Notes: generated by a model from the sequence alone, not told the origin. DNA of 64,000 bases from Talpa occidentalis (GCF_014898055.3 NW_023601104.1:84861106-84925105), one strand, 5' to 3'; positions 13,369 to 23,818 are shown, numbered from the stretch's first letter. Translations and numbers: made by a program.

Positions 13369-13641
13369 ACTGGGGCCTCCCCTAGTGGTGCAGGCAGTTG
13401 AGCACCAGGCTGTGAAGCTGTCCACAGCCTTTGCAGCACCTGTTCGATCCCAGCCAGCAGACTAAGATCCCACATGGTAGGGCAGACCTCTCCTGTCTTG
13501 CCTGCTGACCCCTCAGCAGTGTATTTCATCAGTCTGCCTGTTCTGTCCCCACTCTGTCTTTGGTGAATACTCTCACCCTCCCATGCATCTGGCCTGCACC
13601 CCGGTTCTTGTATAAATAAATAAAATAAATGTTTAAAAAAA
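13369..13641 (+). mobile_element. tRNA-headed SINE, type B, full length with TSD
   Basis: Starts 'gggcctcccctagtggtgca', keeps B-box-like TGTTCGATCCC and the 'cagacctctcctgtcttgcc' and 'cctcagcagtgtatttca' blocks, and ends in AAATAAATAAAATAAATG plus A-run. The TSD AGAATTTATTCAG is at 13356-13368 and 13642-13654. Confidence 0.93.
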
Positions 13642-13654
13642 AGAATTTATTCAG

Positions 13655-15424
13655 GTTGTTATTCTATAACAATGAATTAGATACATTTTTTAACGAAAAT
13701 ATAACAATAAGGTAAGGGATCAGTAAGGGATCACATTCATTGAATGGAAGTATTTATTTCTCAACTATCCACGTAACCCATTAAAAAAAAAGTCAATCTA
13801 CCCTCCCTTAAAAATTGAAATAAGTTTTTATGGTGGTTTTATATTAATCTTTTGAGATGCAAGTCTCCATGCTAAACAATTTGATTAAGGTCTGGATGAA
13901 AAAGTGATAATGCAAAAGCAGCACATTTTGTGCATACAGATGGCATATTAACTTGAATCTGGAATAATGGTTATGATTGTGTTTATTTTTATATAAGATT
14001 CTGCTTCTGTGCTTATGAATGGGTACATTTGTCTACTCTGTATGACACTCTGAGGTTCTTTTTCTTTTTTTAATGACTCAATGACTACTTAGAACACATT
14101 GTTCTACTGTTATCATCCTATGTTGTTACTGATGGCAAAGTCAAGTGTGTGTGCGTGTGTGTGCTCGCACAAGCTATTGTCTTATTTTAGGAAATGCATT
14201 GTAATGATCTTTGAATCTGTAAAATCACATACTTATTCAAAAAATAAAAAAAGTGCCAGTATCAGCACTGATTTAGAAATTAGCTCTCATTTACTTTTGT
14301 GTTTGTTTTTGTTTTTCTAGTAGAAAGAATTGCTAGAGATTTAATGCACTGAGCTAGAGAAGGAAGAGATAGGATAGAAAATTCAAATGACATATAATCT
14401 GAGTTACCTATGGCAACTAATTCGGGATCTCAACCACTATTGCTTTTCTGAAGATGAAGATGATGATGAATTCACAAAGTTTTGCAGTGTGTTTCTTGAG
14501 TGCTATATTCATGAGTAATAAACTCAGAGTTAGTCCCATGTGAACTCATATTGTATATAACAAGCAAGAAAACTGTGCAAAACTATAACATTATATCACA
14601 TTATATCACATTATTCAAAAGTATATAGTACTTTTGAATGAGAAATGGTCTATGGGCAACCTAAGTTTATAAATTGCAACCTCAAGAACCTGACAATGTT
14701 TTATATTTTCATTTTTGTACAAATTTATACCAAAAATTAACAGAAATGTAAGAATGTAATGTAAGTACATTCTGGATGATCTGAATAACCCCTATATACA
14801 CCAAATGCAGTTATGTTAATCATATATACACTTTTGTTCTGCTTGGGTTAAATATAAAATTTTACATATATATTTTTAATTTTATATAATTTTATATACA
14901 CACATATATATACATTTAAGGCTAATAATACATTAAGGGTACATCTTAAGTTTGCCTAAGTAATTTCAGAAAGTAGACTTACACAAAGGACATTTTATGA
15001 GAATTTGAGTAAAAGGAATATGGTAGAAAAATTAAGTTCCGCACAGCATAAGCCAAAATGGACGTACTGAAGTCAGTTAATCAGAAGATACATTAATAAA
15101 TAGAGGAGAAGAGTTCCTGCTGTACTAGAATGTTGAGCACTGGAGTTGGTGTCTTCTTGGTTTGCATATATTTATCAGATCTACCAGTAATATTCCAGTA
15201 GTTTCAAATGCAATAATTATAGTAAGATTAGATATGCAAAAAATCATAAATAAAAATTGAATCAAGGGGAAAATTTCAATGAAGAACAACACATTTGCAT
15301 GGTTCAAAAAAAATCTTTGAATCTGAACTTTCATGGCACAGTGGGAATTAAGTATGTTTTAGACAGTATAAAATGAAGATAGTGTTAGATAAACTCAAAC
15401 TTATTAACTCATTGTCTTTCACAA
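13655..15424. other. AT-rich intergenic DNA with small tandem and inverted repeats only
   Basis: No gene or dispersed repeat was recognised. There is a short TG run at 14146-14164, a tandem 'cattatatca' repeat at about 14580-14610, a perfect hairpin at 14613-14639 and an AT-rich TATATA tract around 14860-14920. Confidence 0.5.
14613..14639. repeat. Perfect inverted repeat (11-bp arms, 5-nt spacer)
   Basis: ATTCAAAAGTA (14613-14623) and its exact reverse complement TACTTTTGAAT (14629-14639) are separated by TATAG. It lies directly after tandem CATTATATCA units. It may be a chance AT-rich palindrome. Confidence 0.6.
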
Positions 15425-15490
15425 ATTCACTCATCAAAAATGTTTATTGAATACTTAGATGTATCAGGTACTGTTCTAAGCCCTGAAAAA
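15425..15490 (-). mobile_element. L2 LINE 3'-end relic, antisense
   Basis: 'aaatgtttattgaatactta' followed by 'tcaggtactgttctaagccc' is the reverse complement of the L2 3' end. Confidence 0.6.
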
Positions 15491-16678
15491 ACAGAATTTT
15501 GTGTTTTTAGAGCTCATTATATTATAACCAAGTCCTGACTCATGATCAAAAAGACATTTTCTTCACCCCTTTCAAATGCTTGTGAATATGGTGTTTTGGA
15601 GAAGCATTGTGGCTTGTTTGAAGCATGCATTCCATGAGTCTTGTAAGACAAAACATATCTGAGGCAGTTTATTACTATGTGCCAATGGATTGTAAAGACA
15701 AGACAAAACAAAAAATTGATAACATTCATTAAATAAGGCAACCTGTTGACTGTAGTACTGCTAGTCTGGAATACTTTGATAAATATGAGTTTGGATGTGC
15801 CTAAATGGAATTTGATAAATTCTCCAAATTACATGTGATGAGAGAGTGCATGGCTGGGTTTGTACAAAGTGGCCAGTACTGATGTTGCCCATAAGTCCTT
15901 GCAGCTTCAGGCACATCCTCCACACAGCAAATTCTTTGAGATGGCATAAATTATTAGCCATTCAGGTTGCAAACTAGTGAAATGAATTTAAGCAGAAATT
16001 ACCGTGATGCAAAACTCTAAAAAGCAATATTCTTCCAATCAGTCTTCATGTAAATATGAGTGATGATGATTAAACATTGAGTGTAGAAGTTGTGATTGCC
16101 TAAGTATAAAATTCACAACGAGGTTACCACATCTCACCCACCCATCTCATCCAAAGCATCATTTAAATCATTTTTTAACTGAAAATTTTCAAGCTTTCTG
16201 TTCTTACCCATATCTGAACTTTGCCTACACTAAAATCCCATACCACAACAGTTTGGCATTTAATTGTTTCCTCATAACTTATAGGGGAAAAAAAAAAATC
16301 TCGGTGCCAAAACATGATCACGCTACCTCATTTAAGAGAAAGTCAGTTGTATCTCTTTCCAAACCAAAATTCTTAGACTCACATGATTTTTACAGCAAAA
16401 TTTATTATATATGTAATTAAATATGGACAAAGGAAAGTTTTTAACAAAGATAATAACTATTTTGTGATACTTATTATTGACATTTTTGCCACAGGAGAGA
16501 AATGAGTAAATGAGACATCACAAAAGTGGAGACTGAACTGAAATCTTGACAGTGTCTGTGGGTTTGTATGCCTGCATATATTTAAGGTATTTTCCAAAAT
16601 TGAGACTACATATAGAAATAATACATATAGAAATGTATTATAATACATTTAGAAATGTGCATAAAAATAAATGCAGAC
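15491..16678. other. AT-rich intergenic DNA, nothing recognised
   Basis: No recognised repeat or coding signal. Short open frames lack any domain-like composition. Confidence 0.5.
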
Positions 16679-16693
16679 TTTAATGAACCTTTG

Positions 16694-16957
16694 TTTAAAA
16701 AGATTTATTTATTTATGCATACAAGAGCTGGGGTACAGGCCAGATGTGTGGGGGGTGAGAGGATTCACTAGAGACAGAGCAGGGAACAGAACAGGCAGAT
16801 TGACTGAAAAACACTGCTGAGGGGAGCAGCAGGTGAGGCAGGAGAGATCTGCTGGGCCATGTGGGTAGCTCCCTGGCTGGGGATCGAACTTGTACTACAA
16901 AGGCTGTGGACAGCTTTGTAGGTTTCGTCTTAACCCCTTGCACCACCGGAGGGGCCC
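16694..16957 (-). mobile_element. tRNA-headed SINE, type B/C, full length with TSD
   Basis: Antisense copy: it begins 'aaaaagatttatttatttat', contains 'cactgctgaggggagcagca' and ends 'ttgcaccaccggaggggccc'. Imperfect target repeats TTTAATGAACCTTTG (16679-16693) and TTTAATGAATCTTTT (from 16959) flank it. Its tRNA head faces the head of the next SINE. Confidence 0.9.
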
Positions 16958-16989
16958 ATTTAATGAATCTTTTAAAACAAAATACTTGA

Positions 16990-17270
16990 GGGCCTTCCTG
17001 GTGGCGCAGGTGGTTGAGCACACACTGTGAAGCTGTCCGCAGCCTCTGCAGCGTAGGTTTGATCCCAGTCGGCCAGTGAGAATCCCACATGGTGAAGCAG
17101 ACCTCTCTTGTCTCACCCTCTGCTCCCCTCAGCAGTGTATCTCCTCAGTCTGCCTGTTCTTTTCCCTGCTCTGTCTCCGGTGAAACCTCTCATCCTCCCG
17201 CGCATCTGGCCTGTAACCCAGTTCTTGTATAAAAATAAATAAATCTTAAAAAAAAAAACAAAAACAAAAA
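16990..17270 (+). mobile_element. tRNA-headed SINE, type B, full length
   Basis: Starts 'gggccttcctggtggcgcag', retains 'cagacctctcttgtctcacc' and 'cccctcagcagtgtatctcc', and ends AAATAAATAAATCTTAAAA plus a long A/C-interrupted tail. A short direct repeat ACTTGA (16984-16989 and 17275-17280, with one mismatch if extended) marks the target. Confidence 0.9.
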
Positions 17271-17469
17271 AAACACTTGAATAGTTGCCCCCTTGAGAAG
17301 ACCAGGATAGTGTTGGCTCCTGGAAGCCTTGCATGTCTTTGAACTTCCTAATCCCTCCCCTCTATTAAGTTCAATGCCTCTTCCTTCCCACCCTTATTTT
17401 TTCTTACTATTTTTACCACAAAAATATACATGACTGAACACTAATAGCATGCATTGTTTTCTGCCTGTT

Positions 17470-17720
17470 CTTCTGATCATCCTTATGTTTGTGAAGTAAA
17501 ATCATGAGTTGTATGTAGCTGTGGGTGGCTCATTTTTCTTTTTATATAGTGTGCTATAGTATGAATAAGCCACAATTTATTTACTTATTCTACTGTCATT
17601 GGACATTTGTACTGTTTCCAAATTTTGACTGTGATAAACATTCGGCATCCTTCTGCATGTCTCCTGCAGTGTGGGTAGATGCAATTTGGTAGCTTTTCTA
17701 CTTAGGTTAGTTTTCTCACA
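17470..17720 (-). mobile_element. L1 ORF2-end fragment, antisense
   Basis: 'gccacaatttatttacttat', 'tctactgtcattggacattt' and 'tgtttccaaattttgactgt' match the reverse complement of L1 ORF2 C-terminal sequence. No reading frame survives. Confidence 0.65.
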
Positions 17721-17794
17721 GAGGCAGATTTGAATATTTTAAAGGATAATTCCTTTTTTCTGCTGGGCTAGACTGTGAATTATAAAATGCTTAG

Positions 17795-17920
17795 TTAGCT
17801 ATATCCCAGGCCTCTACACAGTGGAGGCCAATGTCATTACCACTTCTTAACACCACCCCCAGCTGTGATCAAAAGTGTCTCCAGAAATTGCCAGAGAGGC
17901 TGAGGGGGAGAAGCAATTGT
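17795..17920. mobile_element. hAT-type non-autonomous DNA transposon relic
   Basis: 'ccaggcctctacacagtgga', 'cacccccagctgtgatcaaa' and 'gtgtctccagaaattgcca' read as a degraded MER1-group (hAT-Charlie) element. Terminal inverted repeats are not clear, so orientation and exact family are left open. Confidence 0.6.
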
Positions 17921-18366
17921 TCCTGCTTGCAAAAAACAACACAAGATTATGTGTTGCTTCTGTAAATTGATTTTCTTGGGAACTTACAGCTGTGAGTCCA
18001 AGATCATGGTGTTGGTAGGTCTGGTGTCCCTGAATCCCATCTCTTGGCCTGGCAGGTGGCAAATATCCTAACCTGGCCTTTTTTTCTGTGCATAAGCACT
18101 ACTAGTGTTGCTGCTTCTTACATCTATTATTTTTACTTTCCCTCTGTCTTATAAGAACACCTATCCTATTGGATTAGGAACCTATACTTATGATCTCCTT
18201 AAGTCATAAGTAATTTCTAAAGGCCGGATCTACATATTCAGTCTCATTAGGGGGTCAGGGCTTAATAAGACAAGTTTTGAAACACAATTCCATTCATAAC
18301 ACTGATATTATCAGTTTTTTAATCTTTACAATTTTAGAGATGTGTCATATACTTGATAAATTCTTT

Positions 18367-18606
18367 TCTTTCTTTTTTTTTTTTTTTAACTGGGGTACAG
18401 GCCAGAGGTGCAGAGGGTGAGCGGATTCACCCTCAGACAGATGTACCGAAATACACTGCGGAGAGGAGCAGAGGGCAAGGCAGGAGAGGTCTGCTGCGCC
18501 ATGTGATTAGCTCCCTGGCTGGCTGGGGATGGAACTCATGCTGCAGAGGCTTCGACAGACTCATAGTGCTGTGCTTAGCCCTTGCGCCACCAGGAAGGTC
18601 CACCCC
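18367..18606 (-). mobile_element. tRNA-headed SINE, type C, tail region shortened
   Basis: A T-run (the antisense A tail) joins directly to 'actggggtacaggccagagg', skipping the usual AAATAAATAAATCTT part. It keeps 'ggagaggtctgctgcgccat' and the head 'ttgcgccaccaggaaggtcc'. Approximate target repeats TGATAAATTCTTT / TGATAGATTCTAT lie at 18354 and 18607. Confidence 0.85.
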
Positions 18607-18629
18607 TGATAGATTCTATTTTAATTTTT

Positions 18630-19400
18630 TTGATATTAATGAGCTGGAAACATGTCATATGACCATGCAATTCCTTAAGTTGGTAAAGGTTTTATTCAAG
18701 TCCTTCAGCCAAATATTTTTAAATACACTGTTGTCTTACTGATGAGTTTTCTTAAGTCAGTTCTTATCATCACATGTGTTTTCTCCCATTCTGAGGCTCT
18801 GCTTTTCAGTCACTTAATTCTGTTATTGTTGAAATAATTTCTTCTAGTCTTTGTGTAGGTAAAGTCATTAATATTTTTCATTCTGACCTGTGACTTCTGT
18901 ATGTGGCACATGGTGTGAAGTTAAGGTCGTTTTAACTTTTCTTTTCTTTTTCTTTTTTTTTTAAAGAGTTACAAGTCATTTTCTTTTTCTTTTTTTTTTT
19001 TTTTAAAGATTTATTTATTTATTTATACAAGCACTGGGTACAGTCAGAAGCGCGGGAGGGTGAGAGAATTCACCAGAGCCAGAGCGGGGGAGCAGAGCAG
19101 GCAGAAGGACCGAAGTACACTGCTGAGGGGAGCAGCGGGCTGCAGGAGAGGTCTGCGCACCATGCGGGACCCTCCTCTTGTGGCCGGGGAGCAGCCGGGG
19201 ATCGAACCAGTGCTGCAGAGGCTGCGGGCAGCTTCGCAACCCAGCGCTCAACCGCTGCGCCACCGGGGAGGCCCATAACTTTTCTTTATGTATGCCAAAT
19301 TGTCCAACATCCTCTAGTGAAAGGCCATCCTGACACTTTGCTCTATGTGCCAACTTTGTCAGAATCAAGTTATAAGCACTGAAATCACTCTGCATCTTAT
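18630..19400 (-). mobile_element. Old L1 ORF2 fragment, antisense, interrupted by a SINE
   Basis: 'ttttctcccattctgaggct', 'gtatgtggcacatggtgtga' and, after the SINE, 'ccaaattgtccaacatcctc' and 'gtgccaactttgtcagaatc' follow the order of reverse-complement L1 ORF2. The SINE at 18944-19275 splits it. Confidence 0.6.
18944..19275 (-). mobile_element. tRNA-headed SINE, type A, with long compound tail
   Basis: The body from about 19004 is a GC-rich type-A copy ending 'gctgcgccaccggggaggcc'. TAACTTTTCTTT at 18932-18943 and 19276-19287 are the target repeats. Inside them the tail contains two T-runs separated by 'aaagagttacaagtca', so the inserted unit has extra 3' sequence. Confidence 0.9.
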
Positions 19401-19889
19401 TTTATAAACATGCTATATGTTAAGTTATAACCATCTAAAGGATGAAACTTCTCTTTAACTATATGCAATATTCAGCACACAAATCTATGCAAAGTATTTT
19501 AGGAAGTATAATTTGATGGAGAAATTTGCTAAATTAGTATGAGATTGTCTCTCCTTCTTTTACATGCTCAGTCTCTAAGCTTGATTTTGATTTAACTTGG
19601 AGTGAAGCTAAATTCCTAATAATTTGGAACTCTAGGCAAATTCCTTCCCTAGAGTTTAAACCAAATGACTACAGTTCAACTTATAGGTCACAAAGGGTTT
19701 GATGAAAATATCTAAAGATCATCTGATGTAGGAAATTTACAAAGGAATTTTGAAAATAATTTTAATATTTATTAAGTACCTACTGTACTTAATAAATAAT
19801 AAATAATACCCTGGATCTTACTTTGTGTCAGTTTAATTTTTAATGTACATAACTGTTTATTTTTATTTCTTTTTTATTTTATACATTTT

Positions 19890-20060
19890 TTACATCATTT
19901 TTCATTTTTGTACAATGTGTGCAGTTTCATCTTGGTTATAGTCCCCATAAAATTCCCACCACCCTTGTTTTGATCTATTCCTTTCCCTCCAGCCCCCCAG
20001 TGTGTCTCTGATTTATAGTTGCCTGTTGGTTTTGATTTTTACTTTATTATAATTAGTTTT
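19890..20060 (-). repeat. Unclassified interspersed repeat (copy 2), probably an L1 3' end in antisense
   Basis: Shares 'tagtccccataaaattccca', 'ccacc', 'ttgttttgatct' and 'tgtctctgattta' with 11445-11660. On the left it grades into T-rich sequence that would be the antisense poly(A) tail. Confidence 0.5.
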
Positions 20061-20089
20061 TTTTCTGGTCCCTTATTTTTATTTCAAAG

Positions 20090-20205
20090 CAGTCCAGTAA
20101 GTTAGACCAGTTAACTTATCCAGACCAGTAAGTTTCCCAGGTAGTAAACGATAAAGTGAGGGCTTGAACTCTATTCCCTCTGAAACCAGAGATTATACTC
20201 TTGAA
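20090..20205 (-). mobile_element. MIR SINE relic, antisense
   Basis: 'ataaagtgagggcttgaact', followed by 'ccagagattatactctt', resembles the reverse-complement MIR tRNA-related half. Diverged. Confidence 0.45.
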
Positions 20206-20385
20206 CAGTTATTTCAGTGTATCTGGACTGATTGAGAAAAGACTAGAAGAAGTTACATTAAGTTCTTTCAAATGCTTGATATGTTACCAATAGTAAAGAA
20301 AATCGAATATTGTGATACTCTATGAGTTGACAATCAACTGGTAAGGCATTAAATTTTGTCTCTATGCTAGGTACAGAAATCATAC

Positions 20386-20420
20386 TAGGGCCTCCCCTGT
20401 GGCACATCGGGTTGAGCTCA
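20386..20420 (+). mobile_element. SINE head fragment (about 35 bp)
   Basis: 'gggcctcccctgtggcacat' then 'cgggttgagctc' is the first ~35 bp of the SINE head, followed by unrelated DNA. Either a 3' deletion or a very short chimeric copy. Confidence 0.7.
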
Positions 20421-21005
20421 TGTAAATGAGAAATAATGGAGTCTCAATTATTCTGTTTGATTATACAATTAAAAAAGTTATTAATTGTAAATGTTTAAAA
20501 AACAGTTATGTTTAAAAATATGTACAAATTCAAACCCTCATTATTATTACTGTATTTGTAAAGCTGTAAAGTTCATTTTAATTAATGTCATGATCACCTA
20601 TAGGAATTATATAAAGTAGCATTCTTATTCAAAATGAGTATAAAAACAACAAATACCAGATTTACTCTAACCCTTATGTCCACAACCCTTATGGCAAATG
20701 TGGCATTAATAAACATTTAGTTGTTCGGGCATTTCTGAAGTTGGTAATACTGTATCATTTTTCTAGTAGTAGCAATCTGTACATTTATCCATCTTGGTTA
20801 TTCTATTGTCAGTTGCAACTTTATAGGATATTGATAGGATTAAGATAGAATACACTGCTGTAACAAAGAACTCCCAAATCTAAGAATTTTTATAAAATGT
20901 AGTACTTACACAGTGTCCATTGTTAAGTTCGAATTATCTGTATGACTGTTCTACCCTCTTCAGTAAATAAGCAGCATTGGCTGCTTATTTTTGGTCTTAT
21001 TATTT
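20421..21005. other. AT-rich intergenic DNA, nothing recognised
   Basis: No gene or confidently identified repeat. A weak repeat-like phrase ('actgctgtaacaaagaactc') at about 20855 was not assigned. Confidence 0.45.
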
Positions 21006-21018
21006 AAAAGTATGGCTA

Positions 21019-21287
21019 CGGCCTCTCCGGTGGCACAGCGGTTGAGCTCTGGGTTGCGAAGCTGCCCGCAGCCTCTGCAGCGCCGGTTCGATCACCAGCC
21101 GCTGGGCGAGGGTCCCACATGGCGTGCAGACCTCTCCTGCCTCCCGCTGCTCCCCTCAGCAGTGTACTTCGGTCCTTCTGCCTCTTCTGTTCCCTGCTCT
21201 GGCTCTGGTGAATTCTCTCACCCTCCTGCGCTTCTGACTACCCAATGCTTGTATAAATAAATAAATAAATCTTTTAAAAAAATAAAT
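21019..21287 (+). mobile_element. tRNA-headed SINE, type A, full length with TSD
   Basis: Starts 'cggcctctccggtggcacag', carries CGGTTCGATCACC at the B-box position, and ends AAATAAATAAATAAATCTTTT. The 13-bp TSD AAAAGTATGGCTA is exact at 21006-21018 and 21288-21300. Confidence 0.95.
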
Positions 21288-21300
21288 AAAAGTATGGCTA

Positions 21301-22394
21301 TAATAAGTAGAGTGATAGACATCCATCAACTACACTTACATATGTAAGTCAATAATTAATGCCAAAGCATAATAATAAAGACCATTTTTAAAAAAGAACA
21401 AAACATGTATTCCATATTAAATTGCTATAAATATGGTCAAAATCTGAGATTTTGACTCTTCAAATAAGGCAATCAAATTCTCATCTAAATCCTGTGTATC
21501 ACATCTGAATCCTATTTGTACAGTGAACATTAAAGGTTATTAAAGGAACATTAAAGGAAATGCTAGTTTTTTAGCAATTAAACTGTGTGCATTAAGAAGA
21601 AAATGGACCACACATTAGCAGCTGTAAGTGCTATCAATGAAATATATTCCTTAATTCTTAGGAAAAACTCTTTAGGGTTACATTCATGGAATTGTAATTA
21701 TCCTAAATAATAATAATATCCATGAAAGTCAAGATTATTAACTAACTATATGTATGATGGTTACATAACAAATTTAATTATTTCATAAGGCAAAGTTCAG
21801 TTAAACAGCAATTCAGTATTTTATTTCACACAGTTTTAGTTAGGTAATGATATAGGTGCAATTTAAGTACACTCTATATTTAATGCAAAAGAGACAAGTT
21901 ATATATACTTTAGGATACCAAAAGGGAATATGCCATTATATGTGACAATGATTAAATAAATTATTTTTATAAAGTATCATTTTAGCAGAGCAAAACCTAA
22001 CAGAGAGGAAAATCAGTGACATGCAGTCAGCAATTTCTCTCTGGAAATTAGATCTCATGTGTTCCAGAATATAGAATTTTCCTGATTTAGTTAGTGTGTT
22101 ACAGTATAGAACTCTAGAACCAAATACTTTTAAACTTCTTCAACAAAAATAAGCATATTCAATTATCATTGTCAGACATAAGGAATACAAGTTGCCTCAT
22201 CTCTATGCAGAAAAAGCTTTTCACCATGAGTTAAGGTCACGTGAGATTTGTTTGCCAACAAATCAGTTAAAAAGTTAAACAAAAATCTTCTAATTGTTTT
22301 CAGATTTTTGAGTAATGGATTAAAATTGTAGATGTGTATTAATCTGTAACTTATTATATACATAAATAAATGTGTACGTATACATGATTAATTC
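21301..22394. other. AT-rich intergenic DNA, minor internal duplications
   Basis: No gene or family-level repeat recognised. 'acattaaagg' recurs around 21527-21560. Confidence 0.5.
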
Positions 22395-22485
22395 ATGTAT
22401 TCGGTGAGTGAGTTGGGTTGTCCTTGGCAGTTGTCAGCATCATCTTGTAAATTGAAGACTTCTGCTCAACTTCAGAATGGAATCT

Positions 22486-22510
22486 GGGAACTACATTTCC
22501 CAGAACGCCC
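22486..22510 (+). promoter_or_regulatory. ZNF143/STAF-like motif
   Basis: GAACTACATTTCCCAGAACG within 22486-22510 closely matches the known ZNF143/THAP11 motif ACTACA-TTCCCA-AATGC. It sits in unique-looking DNA that is less AT-rich than its surroundings. Occupancy cannot be judged from sequence, and the motif also occurs inside some repeats. Confidence 0.5.
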
Positions 22511-22642
22511 TCCTACTGACACTGAGAAACTCATGAAAGCTTTGGAAGTTGGAATAGAAAAAGGTGATTGTAGACAATCGAGTGAACGAATGAATGAGAG
22601 AAAAAGTTCAAAGTGGCTTTTTTAATCCACTGAGAATCATGT

Positions 22643-22664
22643 TTTTTTTTTTTTTTTTTTTTTG
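22643..22664. repeat. Homopolymer T run (~21 nt)
   Basis: An uninterrupted T run without a recognisable retroelement body beside it. Confidence 0.9.
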
Positions 22665-23019
22665 TGCTGCTGCTTGCTGAGATAATCTAAGGTTTCTCCT
22701 AAATTTTTTCCTAGAATCTCAAAAGAATATATGTAATTTCTGGAAACCAACCCCCACCTTTGAGATCTTTGGTGTGGCTTAATTACAAGCCTACTTAAAA
22801 TTCTTAAAACCAAAGTATTTAGAGTAATTTTGTTATATATTTGTTTTTAGTAAATCAAGACATTCACATGCACTCAGTGAAGAGGAACCAGTTTCAGATG
22901 GTTTGAATGTATTGTAAAATGTGTTTAAAATGTTTTTGAAATTATTTAAAAGCCAATGGAATATGTAATACATACGTCAAAGTCTCATTTAAAAAAAAAA
23001 ATTAAAACTTAGTCTCTGC

Positions 23020-23450
23020 TCATTGCTAACCTGAACAGTGCTGGGAGACACAAAACAGAGAAAGAGGGGGAAAAGATAGGGTTTCCATGGAAACCTGGCC
23101 TTGGGTCCACAAGACAATTAGGGGGCTATGAAGAATTCCAGGAAATACAGAAGCAGGGCAAACAGAACCTAGTAGGACACATGTGGTGAGTAAGGTCAAC
23201 TGAAACCTGAAGTCCCAGCAGATGACAACATGCAGGGATAGACTCCTCAGATATGGAAAGCAGCCCCCCCAGAACTGGTTGTGAAAGAGAACCCTAAATC
23301 CTTCTTCATGTGCAGACCTCTCCTGTCTGGCGTGCTGCTTCTCTTATCAGTGTATTTCAATAAATTTGCCTTTTCTGTTTCCCTCCTGTCTCTGGAGAAT
23401 TCTTTCACCCCTGTGCCTGTGACCTCACCCCAATCTGTCTCCTGACTACA
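23020..23450 (+). repeat. LTR-like element whose 3' part matches the SINE body
   Basis: A less AT-rich block in AT-rich DNA. The first ~270 bp do not resemble the SINE. The last ~140 bp ('gcagacctctcctgtctggc', 'cagtgtatttcaataaattt', 'cctgtctctggagaattctt') align in order to the SINE 3' body, with AATAAA at 23359-23364 where SINE copies have GTCAGT or ATCAAT. That layout fits an LTR polyadenylation signal followed by R/U5. Clear TG/CA ends and a TSD were not found. The alternative is a very old SINE 3' fragment beside unrelated DNA. Confidence 0.5.
23080..23095. promoter_or_regulatory. RFX-like palindrome
   Basis: GGTTTCCATGGAAACC is a perfect 16-bp palindrome resembling the dyad X-box recognised by RFX proteins (GTTNCCATGGNAAC). 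It lies in the 5' part of the LTR-like element. Function is inferred. Confidence 0.45.
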
Positions 23451-23660
23451 ATGTAATGAAATATACCAATAATAAATTCTAATGTTCTAATAGCTAACTT
23501 TATCTGGCCCATTTTAACAAGGCTGTTTTCATTGAGCATCATTGAATACAATGACCTTTACTGTAGACCCATGCCTGCCTTCTAAAAATAAATCTAACAT
23601 GTTGTGGCCTTTCAAACAAATTGCTAGTATTACAAGTATTCTTCTTTCCCCAAACATTTA

Positions 23661-23700
23661 TCATCATCATCATCATCATCATCATTATTATTACCATTAC
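23661..23700. repeat. (ATC)n/(ATT)n trinucleotide microsatellite
   Basis: About ten ATC units grade into ATT units. Confidence 0.95.
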
Positions 23701-23818
23701 TATTTAGTAACTAGTCCATCTTACTTATGTTGATTTTTACACCTCACTCCTTGATGAATACTAGATCAAAAATGTTTGGTGTTGTTTTTAGGTTCCATAA
23801 GATTAATTTACTCATTCT

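Noticed and set aside
20830..20960. Phrase resembling a transposon end ('actgctgtaacaaagaactc')
   Set aside because: Too short and diverged to assign.
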